A stretch of DNA of 64,000 nucleotides, from assembly GCF_954871325.1 (NCBI RefSeq), contig NC_088779.1, forward strand, positions 15,874,846 to 15,938,845, read 5' to 3'. Both the position numbers and the translations under genes were made by a program. A model generated the notes under the pieces. The model worked only from the letters and a program-made list of their open reading frames with translations, did no database searches and was not told the DNA's origin. This document shows positions 11,406 to 20,813 of the stretch, piece after piece. This stretch comes from Gordionus sp. m RMFG-2023 (lineage: Eukaryota > Nematomorpha > Gordioida > Chordodea > Parachordodidae). The stretch's first letter is position 1; each line of letters starts with the position of its first letter.

Positions 11406-11973
11406 ATAATCTATTGGCTTGTGACATCTTAAACTTTTTTATTTTATTACCCTTTTGTTGTGATATGTTAATTTTATCAAAATCTAGATGGTGGTTTTTT
11501 TTGTGACACTCAAGATTTATGATGGTCAATCATATTTATTTAATAATCAGTGATAGTACATATTGATGTGTCATTGATAAAACTATATATAAATAACTTA
11601 TATATTGGATTTTATTTTCTCTAGGCATTATAATTTATAAGCTTAAAATATTTAAAAAATGCTGTAAAATGGCAAAAGACTAAAGTTTATAAAAATTATG
11701 ACTGACATTTATCAATCAAATGTGATTGATAATAATCTTTAAAACAATTCGAATATAATTAAAATTTTTACAATATACTAGTAATAATTTACTCATTATT
11801 TTTTAGGCATAAAATCGTGAGGCTCGAACTGGTTCAGAGGCATTTTAGCGGTTTGGTTCAGGTTCGGTTTGAATCCCTGATTATATATTTGAGTATCTTT
11901 AATTAATAAATATATATATCTCTTTATATATTCAGAATCACCATTAAATTTACAGTTTAATGATGTATAATTA

Positions 11974-12310
11974 CAGGCTCGTACGCACCGGGAGGGGCAG
12001 GCTAACAAATCCCCCCCCCCTCCCCCATCCCAAGCCAAAAAATAGAGATGCCGGATATATTTTTCAAAAATATTGTTTATATTAATTTATATTTTATAAT
12101 ATTTATTCCTATCTCTTTCTTATTAAATATATATTTAATATTTAGTTATCACATTTATCTACCAAGTTATTTTATCAATTAATTTAGATTTCAAGTATTT
12201 CTTGGTGTAATATTTATCTATTATTTTCAAATTTCTAGTGGCGTAATATTTATCTACCATTTTCAGATTTCTAATCAAATAATAATTATGGATACAGACA
12301 AATTTTTTAC
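11974..12310. mobile_element. Inverted fragment of the relic at 14690-14999
   Basis: 12000-12300 is the reverse complement of 14690-14980, including the C/G run, the AGATGCCGGATATATTTTT block and the AAATTTCTAGTGGCGTAATA block. It starts with CAGGCTCGTACGCACC, a hAT-type tip. The end deeper inside is not defined. It sits against the repeat motif ending TTTAATGATGTATAATTA. Confidence 0.65.
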
Positions 12311-12529
12311 AATATTGATGGATAACAAAATTCAGAATCTTAATCTTACAAAAAAGCAAAAATGTGTAAAAATAATTTTTAAAAATTTTATAATATTTAA
12401 ACTTAGTAATTAAAATCCCTCCCAAAATAAATACAAATAATGAGAGAATAGTTGGAAGAATAATTGATTATATAATTGAGAGTCAGGATATATAGCCATC
12501 AAAAGGTTAGTTATACTAAATAAATATTA

Positions 12530-12720
12530 TGGCAGTCTTTTAATTAGAAATGTGCAGTAAAATTAATTAAAATGGACAGTATTTTAATAATGAGCAGTTG
12601 AAATAATATTTGGTAGGTATTTTATATTTCTGGGCAGTTATAATTAATTTTCATGGGCAGTATTTAAAATAAATTGGCAGTTTTAAAATAATTTGGCTGG
12701 TATTTAATAAATAATTTTCT
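12530..12720. repeat. Degenerate ~30-bp repeat centred on GGCAGT
   Basis: The core (G)GCAGTTT/GGCAGTATTT recurs about every 25-35 bases (near 12530, 12549, 12573, 12594, 12633, 12655, 12675, with a weaker GCTGGTATTT at 12693), separated by AT-rich filler. It looks like a decayed minisatellite. Function unknown. Confidence 0.5.
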
Positions 12721-13408
12721 ATTTTTATGTAGTTATGGAGGTTTATTTATTTTGATTGAAAATGGATAATTATGCTATGAAATCAATTGATAAATAGATT
12801 CATCTGATATACAATATATAAGATAAGAATAGTTTAAATATTAAATAGTAAAAAAAGAAAGGGCAACAATCTTCAACATGAATTTTTTGAAAATAATTTT
12901 AATGATGATAATATATACATCTCTTATATATTAAACTTATAATTAAAATCAGTGGCATCGCTAGGGGGGAAGGGCGCGCAGGGGCTCAAGCCCCTTGAAA
13001 AATTTGAATAGCCACCTAAAGCAAAAAAAATTTTTTTTAATTTTAATGACTCCTTAATATCCCCTTGAATTAAAAATAAATTTTTTTGATAGCCTCCTGA
13101 ATGATTTCTTTTATAATTCCATAAAGTAATATATACTGTAATTTTATTATTTAAAATTTTTTTATTAAATGAATACTATTTTAACAGGCGCATAGAAATT
13201 TGAATTTTTTGAGCCTTTGCACAAAAAGTTTCTTAGGAATAATTGTATTTTGTATGTTATATATTTACAATGTAAAATCAAATCTTTGTTGGGATTGAGC
13301 TTATTTTTCAATTATCTCATCCTTGCTTGTCGCCAAATGCCTATGAATATTCAAAAGATCCAAACCTTTCAATCTACTTTCACATGTTGTACTTCTTGGT
13401 ATGTTTTT

Positions 13409-13867
13409 CAGAGACCTGCTGACCCGGCCCCTGGGCCGGACAATATTTTAATTTTTTTTAATATACCTGGGCGGGCCCAAAATTTTTTTTAAAAAACACC
13501 AGGGTCGGACCTAAATTTTTTTAAAAAAACACCCAAGCCGGGCCTGAATTATTTTAAAAAAAACACCCAGGCCAGGCTCTATTTTTTAAAACAGCCTGTA
13601 TTAGAAATCGTTATTATTAGCTATAAAAATCAAAAATAAATATAATTTATTTTTTTAAAAACCGGGCCGGGCCTGAAAATTTTATTTTAAAAAAAGCCGG
13701 ACCGAGCCTGAAAATTTAAAAAAAAAAGCCGAGCCGGGCCTAAAAAATTATTTTTAAAAAGCCGGGCCGGGCCTGTAAATTTTTAAAAAAAAACCAGGCC
13801 GGGCCGTAAAAAATCTTTAAAAAAAATCCGGGCCGTGCCCTGCAAATGATACCTCTGCAAGCCTCTG
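13409..13867. mobile_element. GC-rich hAT MITE nested in the element C interior
   Basis: Starts CAGAGACCTGCTGACCCGGC and ends ACCTCTGCAAGCCTCTG. The body is GGCCGGGCC blocks alternating with A runs, as in the ends of element F. An inverted counterpart with the same flanks lies at 62822-63146. Confidence 0.85.
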
Positions 13868-13889
13868 TTTTTCTTCTTAAAAAAGAGAT

Positions 13890-14640
13890 TGTTCTCTCAT
13901 TAGTTTACTAATGGGAAGAGTTTATAAACCCTTTTAATACATTAAGAATTTAATCTAAAATGTGTTTGAAATAATGCAGAGCATCCATACTATTTTTTGG
14001 GACTATATCAACTATAGTTAATCTTATAAACATAGTTATTCAGCTAGTAAGGCATCATAAGATACTTTAACATCTTCATAATAAAAATCTAACAAATATT
14101 TTTTTTCTATCACCATCTGAAAAAGGTTGGGAAGGCTTTTGTGGAAGTAATATTTGCAGATATAAGTGCTGCATGATGAATTAAAAATTCATTTATTTGG
14201 GTTATAAATGTATCTGCATCTAAGATATACTCTTCTACTGATCCTATATTAATGTTTTAACGATGAGCTTGCCTTGCTACAAGTAGAGGGAGACAAATAT
14301 TAAACACGTATAGCTCTGCTTTTACTCAACAATAAAATATAAAATATGAAATTCTTCATCAACGCTCTAATTTCTTTGAGTTCTGATAAAATGCTCTCCG
14401 CTATTCTCATCTTCTTAATCAAATCAATGTCATGTTTTTGAAAAGTAATACTTAAAATAGTTGTATAATTAAATAATACATTCTAATGAGAAATAAAATT
14501 TGGAATAAGCATTAAATCCAATAATTTTCTTGCTTCTGAGGAAATATTTCTTTCAGGCCATTGTGATATTTCAGTAATAACAAATAATTGGCCTAACTCC
14601 TTAATAGCTGTTAGTGCTTGATGGAAGAGGCTCTATCTCG
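13890..14640 (-). pseudogene. DUF4371-type (ZMYM-like) hAT transposase relic
   Basis: On the minus strand this segment is a diverged, stop-ridden copy of the + strand segment at 62090-62740. There the blocks ISSEAK, KHDIDLIKNMRIAESIL, CLLRLVARQAY and VEEYY can be read in the order known for DUF4371-containing hAT transposases. A third copy is at 54060-54770. No frame is long enough for a product. The MITE at 13409 sits just downstream of it in the coding sense. Confidence 0.6.
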
Positions 14641-14982
14641 TTGGACAAGGTTGCAATTTCTTTTTCCCTGTTGGACCAGAAGTTTCAGAAATAATTATTT
14701 TTTGACTAGAAATTTAAAAATGGTAGATAAATATTACGCCACTAAAAATTTGAAAATGATAAGTAAATATTACACCGGAAAACTTGAAATCGAAATTAAT
14801 TGATAAAATAACTTATGAATGTGATAATAAATGTAATAAAATATATATTTAATATGAGATACGAATAAATATTAAGAAATATAAATTAATATAAACTAAT
14901 ATTTTTTAAAAATATATCCGGCATCTGCATTTTTTGGCTTTGGGGGGGGGGGGGATTTTCCCCCTGTCTCCCCCCCCCCCGC

Positions 14983-15184
14983 TGCGTACGCCAATGCTGC
15001 TGAGAGCAGATTGCATATTTTAGATAAGCAATAATGATCAACTGTGTAGTCGTTTATATATTATTAAAAATGGAAGATAATCTTGCGTACGCCAATGCTG
15101 CTGAGAGCAGATTGCATATTTTAGATAAGCAATAATGATCAACTGTGTAGTCGTTTATATATTATTAAAAATGGAAGATAATCT
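14983..15184. repeat. 101-bp tandem duplication
   Basis: The unit starting TGCGTACGCCAATGCTGCTG and ending GGAAGATAATCT occurs twice with essentially no differences (14983-15083, 15084-15184). The first copy abuts a C/G-rich hAT-type end (GCTGCGTACGCCAATGCTG), so the duplication includes a transposon tip and its flank. Confidence 0.9.
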
Positions 15185-15839
15185 TTAGAAATTTTAATCT
15201 CACAATAATTTTTTCGATTACTTATCTAGCTTCCATCATATCATCTAAGAGGAAGCTTTAACCACCATTTAGTTTTATAATTCTTTGTCGTTTATAATCT
15301 CTTCTTCAAGAATTGTTGATTTGGTTAGGCCTATAAATTTTTCCTTATTAGTCCATTCTATAAAACATTTTTTAAAATGGTAACAGAAGTTATATTAGTT
15401 TTATGACAATGTAAGTTGCTAAGAATTATATTATATTATATGGTTTTAAAAAACCATTATCAATTGAGGCATATGTATGAATTAATTAACCTTTTTTATC
15501 ACTTGTAATTCTTTGAGGCAAATTTTTTTTATATCAGCAATCGAAAATATTTTATACTGTAATAAATTGATTTTATATTAAAAAATATTATTCTTAGAAA
15601 TGTCTTGTATTGTTTTAATTATTTATATGCCAGTTTATTTTGTATGCATAATATAATGACTAAATAATTCAGAATAATTGTTCAGAGTTAACAAATTTTA
15701 AAAAAGTATTATATATTGGCCGGGCAAAAGCGGGCCGAAGGCCCGCAAATTGGAAGGCATGGGAGCGAAGCCCCCCATAAAAATTTTTTTATTTGAGCCC
15801 CCTGAGATTGTAAAGGCTAGCGACGCCCCTGATTAAAAT

Positions 15840-17150
15840 GATATGATTCCCATTTCATCACATATTGACAAAAATAGGATTAAAATAGCACAGGAAAATA
15901 GATGCAAGATCAAATTAACTATTGAGGCCATTCTATATTATGGATTTCAAGGCCTATCATTAAGCGACCATTTGGATTCATGAAGCTTGAATTTCAATAA
16001 TAATGATAATGAAGATAATCTTTGTGGTCTTGTACAATTTAAAGATGGAGAATAGTAGCTGTTGAATATGTTGATCGATGTTATTTTATTATTTACTTTG
16101 GCAATTGATTTATTTTTTTATATATCAATTTGTATCTGTGAAAATTTTATATTAACATTTTTTTTATACAATCAATTTGTATTAGTTATTTTTTTTTATT
16201 ATTGTTTAAAAAAAAGATATATAAAGAGAAATTGTTTTTGTTGAAGGGAATAAAAAAATGTAATTTATCTTTGAATAATAAATTGTAAATTATTATTGAT
16301 ATGACCGATTAATACTAACCTTTAAATTGTTTTTTTTATGTTGATATAAATTGATTTTTTTATAAAGTAGATTGATTTTTTATATATCCTCAAAAAATGT
16401 CAATCAAATTTAGCCATTAGTTTTCTTTTAAATATTATTTGTCCAATCAAAATGATTATAGCAAATTTGATCAATGGTAATCAACGTGAAAACTAAATCA
16501 TTCATAATCACTTCCATAAAAACCATACCACATCACTCTATAACCATATCATTACAAAAAAAAACCATAATTTCATCTACTATTACATCTTACAGATATT
16601 TCTTATTAATATATATAATATATAATTTAATACACATATATAAAAAAAATTTTTAGGTTACAAAATAATGGAAAGAAAACAAAACAAGGTAAAATTTTTT
16701 TTTACAATTTTGATTAAAGATAATATATATAATATATAATTTAATACACATATATAAAAAGTTTTTTCATAGGTTACAAAATAATGGAAAAAAAACAAAA
16801 CAAGGTAAAAAAAATTTTTACAATTTTGATTAAAGAAAACAAAAGTAAAATTTTTTTTTACAATTTTGATTTATTTTGTTTACAAAATAATTTAGCTAAG
16901 AAAGCCAACCTCAATTAACATAAATCTAGAAAAAAATTAAAATTTAGAAAATATATAATTACCTAGCTTTATCATCTGAAATACCTTGAATGACAAAAAA
17001 ATTGTATTTTTTATAATTAAAAAATTTATAAATCTAGAACAAGGTTAAATTTTTTTGATTTATTTTGAGGATCACAGTCCAACAATTTCTTAAATCCAGT
17101 ATTTTTTACATGGCCTATCAATTATATTTTAAAAATATAAATAATGTATT
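15840..17150. other. No gene recognised; ~113-bp duplication at 16610-16875
   Basis: AT-rich. Between 16610 and 16875 a unit with ATATATAATATATAATTTAA, GGTTACAAAATAATGGAAA and ACAATTTTGATTAAAGA is present about 2.3 times. No protein similarity recognised. Confidence 0.5.
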
Positions 17151-17420
17151 TGTATTATGTAAGTCAAATTTATTTTCAAAATTAAAAATATCTAAATAAA
17201 TTAAATAGAATATGGAAGAAAGAGTAGTTTATAAATTTAAAATATGTATAGAACAGATATGTTGCAAAAATATAATACACAATATAATTTAAAAAATCAT
17301 AAATATATTTCCGTTAGATGGCGTAATAGACTAAAATTTAGTTTTTAATTAAATAAAATATGAATTATAGGAGCATAATTTTTTATTTTGGATTAATTTA
17401 TTTGGTACAAGCTATATAAT

Positions 17421-18636
17421 CATAAAATGAAAAAAAATTTAAGTTTCCCACACTATTTTTTGAGTTATGATGTCAATTCTCAGTTTAGTCAAAAATATTT
17501 AGATTTTTTGGGATTTTAAAAATGTTTTATTTTTTTTTACTCATTTTGTGTAAACTTACTCCTATAAACATAAAATGAAAAAAAATTTAAGTTTCCGTCA
17601 TTATTTTTTGAGTTATGATGTCAATTCTCAGTTTAGTCAAAAATATTTAGATTTTTGGGATTTTAAAAATGTTTTATTTTTTTGACTCATTTTGTGTAAA
17701 CTTACTCCTATAAACATAAAATGAAAAAAAATTTAAGTTTCCGTCATTATTTTTTGAGTTATGATGTCAATTCTCAGTTTAGTCAAAAATATTTAGATTT
17801 TTGGGATTTTAAAAATGTTTTATTTTTTTAACTCATTTTATGTAAACTTACTCTTATAAACCTAAAATGAAAAAAAATTTAAGTTTCCGTCTATATTTTT
17901 TGAGTTATGATGTCAATTCTCAGTTTAGTCAAAAAATATTTAGATTTTTGGGATTTTAAAAATGTTTTATTTTTTTCACCCATTTTGTGTAAACTTACTC
18001 ATATAAACATAAAATGAAAAAAAATTTAAGTTTCCTGCATTATTTTTTGAGTTATGAAGTCAATTCTCAGTTTAGTCAAATATATTTAGATTTTTGGGAT
18101 TTTAAAAATGTTTTATTTTTTTGACTCATTTTGTGTAAACTTACTCATATAAACATAAAATGAAAAAAAAATTAAGTTTCCTTCACTATTTTTTGAATTA
18201 TGATGTCAATTCTCAGTTTAGTCAAAAATATTTAGATTTTTGGGATTTTAAAAATGTTTTATTTTTTTGACTCATTTTGTGTAAACTTACTCCTATAAAA
18301 ATAAAATGAAAAAAAATTTAAGTTTCCGTCATTATTTTTTGAGTTATGATGTCAATTCTCAGTTTAGTCAAAAATATTTAGATTTTTGGGATTTTAAAAA
18401 TGTTTTATTTTTTTGACTCATTTTGTGTAAACTTACTCCTATAAACATAAAATGAAAAAAAATTTAAGTTTCCGTCATTATTTTTTGAGTTATGATGTCA
18501 ATTCTCAATTTAGTCAAAAATATTTAGATTTTTGGGATTTTAAAAATGTTTTATTTTTTTAACTCATTTTGTGTAAACTTACTCCTATAAACCTAAAATG
18601 AAAAAAGATTTAAGTTTCCGTCATTATTTTTTGAGA
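17421..18636 (+). repeat. 146-bp tandem array (left MULE end), ~8.3 copies
   Basis: The anchor CATAAAATGAAAAAAAATTT recurs at 17421, 17569, 17715, 17861, 18008, 18154, 18300, 18446 and 18592, so the spacing is 146-148 bp. Each unit carries GATGTCAATTCTCAGTTTAG and TTTTGTGTAAACTTACTC. Copies are highly alike. The last copy stops inside the unit at about 18636, directly before the transposase frame. Confidence 0.95.
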
Positions 18637-18646
18637 TACTCCCCTC

Positions 18647-19149
18647 ATGATAGATAACATTATATATATCTGCTCAAATAATAATCCTAGCATTATAAGT
18701 ATAGATAAAACTTATAATTTAGGAGAATTGTTTGTAACATGCATCGTTTTTAAACATAAATGTATAAAAACTCACCGTTTACACGATCATCCAATTTTCT
18801 TAGGACATATATTTATACACGGTAATTCGGATTATCAAACATTTAATAATTTTTTCTCTCACCTTGAATCAATTTTTAAAAAAAATCGTATACCCTTAAA
18901 TAATATAATTTTTGGGAGTGACGGAGAATTGGGAATGGTATCGGCCTTGCGTAGAAATTTTATAAATTCAACCCATCTTTTATGTACTAAACACATTAAA
19001 GAAAATATAATTCATTTTTAAACTAATAACGAAGGAGTTGAAATAAAAATTAGAAACATTTTCAATAAAGATGGAATAATATATTCATCAACTGATGAAA
19101 AAACAATTTTGCTTAAATAAAAATTATACAAAATTTGTAAAATATTTAG
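18647..19149 (+). pseudogene. MULE transposase, first part
   Basis: DDE transposase of the Mutator-like superfamily. Visible blocks: IISIDKTYNLGELFVT (first catalytic Asp), HPIFLGHIFIH, NNIIFGSDGELGMVSALR (second Asp) and LLCTKHIKENI (the C..H motif of MULEs). The frame 18647-19021 is open. Beyond TAA at 19019-19021 the same frame continues recognisably to a second TAA, then shifts by one base before the LTR element inserted at 19149/19150. Sequence upstream of the first Asp is absent: the left array runs straight into the gene, so the N-terminal DNA-binding part is missing. The remainder continues at 25149. Confidence 0.85.
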
Positions 19150-19649
19150 TGTTAAAGTTATGAAAAAAAGAGTTTTTTTTTATTGTATTATTTGAATATT
19201 AAAATGAGAGATGAATATAAAAGTTATCCTTAACGAACTTGAATGTACGGAGAATATGATTGTTTATTTTAAATTTTGCATATAAAATGGTTTTTGAATA
19301 TTAATTTTTGTTATTAACATATAAAATGGTTTTTGAATATTAATTTTTGTTATTAACATATAAAAACCCATTATTCTTAACGAACTTGAATGTACGTAGA
19401 ATACTATTGTTTATTTTAATTTTGCATATAAAATTTTTTTTGAATATAAATTTTTTTTTATTAACATATTTAAACCCGTATTTTGTGAATTATAATCATT
19501 CATTTTATTTTGAATTCTTTTTTTTACTTAATTTGTATTTGGTAATAATAAAGTTATATCCTTAAAAGTTATATCCTTAAAAGGTATTATTATATTTATA
19601 TTGAATATATTTATCTTACCAATTATACCAAAAACTTCGAAATTCAACA
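19150..19649 (+). repeat. 5' LTR, 500 bp
   Basis: Begins TGTTAAAGTTATG and ends CGAAATTCAACA. Compared with the 3' LTR it has an extra 39-bp direct duplication (ATAAAATGGTTTTTGAATAT...) near 19280-19360 and a 15-bp duplication (AAGTTATATCCTTAA) near 19550, which together account for the length difference. Outside these the two LTRs differ at only a few positions. Confidence 0.95.
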
Positions 19650-19650
19650 C

Positions 19651-19668
19651 TGGTCCGAAGAGTAAAAA
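19651..19668 (+). promoter_or_regulatory. Primer-binding site of the LTR element
   Basis: TGGTCCGAAGAGTAAAAA begins one base after the 5' LTR. The leading TGG pairs with the CCA tail of a tRNA primer. I do not recognise which tRNA. Confidence 0.65.
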
Positions 19669-19790
19669 TACTCAGGGAAGATTTTCAGTCTAATAAAGAG
19701 ACGATACAATAAAGTTTAGAAGAAGTAAATTGTGATTACAAGTCAATTCTTTGTATATATCAGCGTAATTAAGGTAAAAAAATTATATTC

Positions 19791-19880
19791 ATGATATATT
19801 TATTTTACTTTTTATTTATAATATTAATAATTGTTTTATATTATTTAATTTTGGTAGGATGTTTAAATTATTTTTATTAA
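19791..19880 (+). CDS. Short hydrophobic upstream ORF (29 aa)
   Basis: An ATG-initiated frame of 29 codons, almost entirely hydrophobic (MIYLFYFLFIILIIVLYYL, then polar residues near the end). It ends 10 bases before the Gag-like start at 19891, in another frame. It could be a small membrane peptide or an upstream ORF affecting translation. T-rich DNA yields such peptides by chance, so the assignment is weak. Confidence 0.25.
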   Translation: MIYLFYFLFIILIIVLYYLILVGCLNYFY

Positions 19881-19890
19881 GCACGTTATA

Positions 19891-20562
19891 ATGTATATTA
19901 ATCAAATGAGTATTTGGAATTTATTTTTAGAAAATATAATTTTAATAGTTTTTATGGTTATTTTTGTTTTTACATTAGGTGTAATCATATGGAGAAGTAC
20001 AGCTTATATTAAGATAGAGATTATAGAATTAGAAAAGGTTAAGAATATATTGAGAGATGTAGAGAAGAAGATAAATATAGATAATTTCAGACTGACAGAT
20101 AATTATAGAAAAATAATTTGTTTTAGTTGCGGCCAGCCGGGTCACATGTCGCTACAATGTGATTTAACGAAAGATTTAAAGTGCGCGAGATGTGGCAAGA
20201 ATGGCCATGTAGCTATTAGATGCAGATTAGACAATTTGATATTAAGATGTAATACGTGAGGTCAAGATGGACACACACAAGAGAGATGTAAGAAATGACT
20301 GATAGAAGGAAATGATAATTTTAATAATAATTTGAATGATAATTTTAATAATAATTTGAATGATAATTTTAATAATAATTTTAATGAGAATTTTAATGAG
20401 AATTTTGGTGATAATAATAAATTTTTTAATTTTGTTAATTTTAAATCAAGTATTAAGAGAAGTAGAGATAAAATGAGAGACATTAAGACAGAGAGGAGAA
20501 ATTTTGATATATATAAATCGAAAGATGCAACTTGGGTAGACGTACTAAAGGTTGAATTATAG
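19891..20562 (+). pseudogene. Gag-like protein with hydrophobic segment and CCHC zinc knuckles
   Basis: In the position of gag. Residues 1-35 contain a strong hydrophobic stretch (LFLENIILIVFMVIFVFTLG), followed by a charged helix-like region (about 40-65) and knuckles CFSCGQPGHMSLQC and CARCGKNGHVAIRC (about 78-110), which would bind RNA. A third knuckle would follow, but its second Cys is TGA (20257-20259). A second in-frame TGA is at 20296-20298. The frame then continues through an Asn-rich repeat (NNNLNDNFNN) to TAG at 20560-20562. Only about 77 residues precede the knuckles, too few for a normal capsid domain. Start chosen at the first ATG of the open frame. Confidence 0.65.
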
Positions 20563-20571
20563 GATTTTTTA

Positions 20572-20796
20572 ATGAAAAATAGATTCCCGAGAATAAGGAT
20601 AAAGATTGAGGAAGCTGAAATATGTTTTTTATTAGATACAGGAGCAGAAATTAGTTTGATGAGAATAAAGAATTTTAATAAATTTTGGCCAGGAAAAGAA
20701 TTTGTTATAAAAAAGATAAGAGCCAAACAATTAGATGGTAGCATAGTGAAAAAGGTTATTACAGAACAAGATTACCTGGAATTGATAGAGGTATAA
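20572..20796 (+). pseudogene. Retropepsin-type aspartic protease segment
   Basis: Same frame as the Gag-like region, separated from it only by TAG. The active-site motif FLLDTGAEISLM lies at about residue 21-32. The enzyme would cleave the element's polyprotein. The frame closes at 20794-20796, while the frame used by the reverse transcriptase is already readable as GITLWITTLNIEPILGW, so a one-base shift is needed near 20790. About 75 residues are visible here, short of a full retropepsin fold unless the overlapping frame supplies the rest. Confidence 0.8.
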
Positions 20797-20813
20797 CTTT
20801 ATGGATAACTACT

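Larger units (their letters stand above)
5635..11879 (-). mobile_element. hAT element A (host of element B)
   Basis: The left end CATAGATCCAAACCG and the right end CGGTTTGAATCCCTG are imperfect inverted repeats (12 of 15 match). Flanks are ATTATAAA (5627-5634) and ATTATATA (11880-11887), an 8-bp target duplication with one mismatch. The interrupted GAGCAAGAATTATA... repeat motif resumes outside. Subterminal TCGGTTCGGTT repeats lie at 5660-5740 and 11850-11870. Its minus-strand transposase relic is split by element B. Confidence 0.75.
12950..15831. mobile_element. hAT element C (2.9 kb)
   Basis: The left tip CAGTGGCATCGCTAGGGGGG and the right tip CTAGCGACGCCCCTG are inverted repeats (CAGTGGCATCGCTAG against CAGGGGCGTCGCTAG). 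They are flanked by a perfect 8-bp duplication ATTAAAAT (12942-12949 and 15832-15839). Subterminal GGGGCTCAAGCCCC and GGGCCGAAGGCCC palindromes lie just inside. The interior contains a DUF4371-type hAT relic and a GC-rich MITE. Confidence 0.9.

Noticed and set aside
17421-18636. CRISPR-like or centromeric satellite array
   Set aside because: The 146-bp units are contiguous without unique spacers, and inverted copies at 26000-26480 with a transposase between identify them as transposon ends.
20262-20744. 160-aa hydrophobic minus-strand ORF (LLLKLSFKLLLKLSF repeats)
   Set aside because: Antisense of the Asn-rich repeat and protease of the LTR element.
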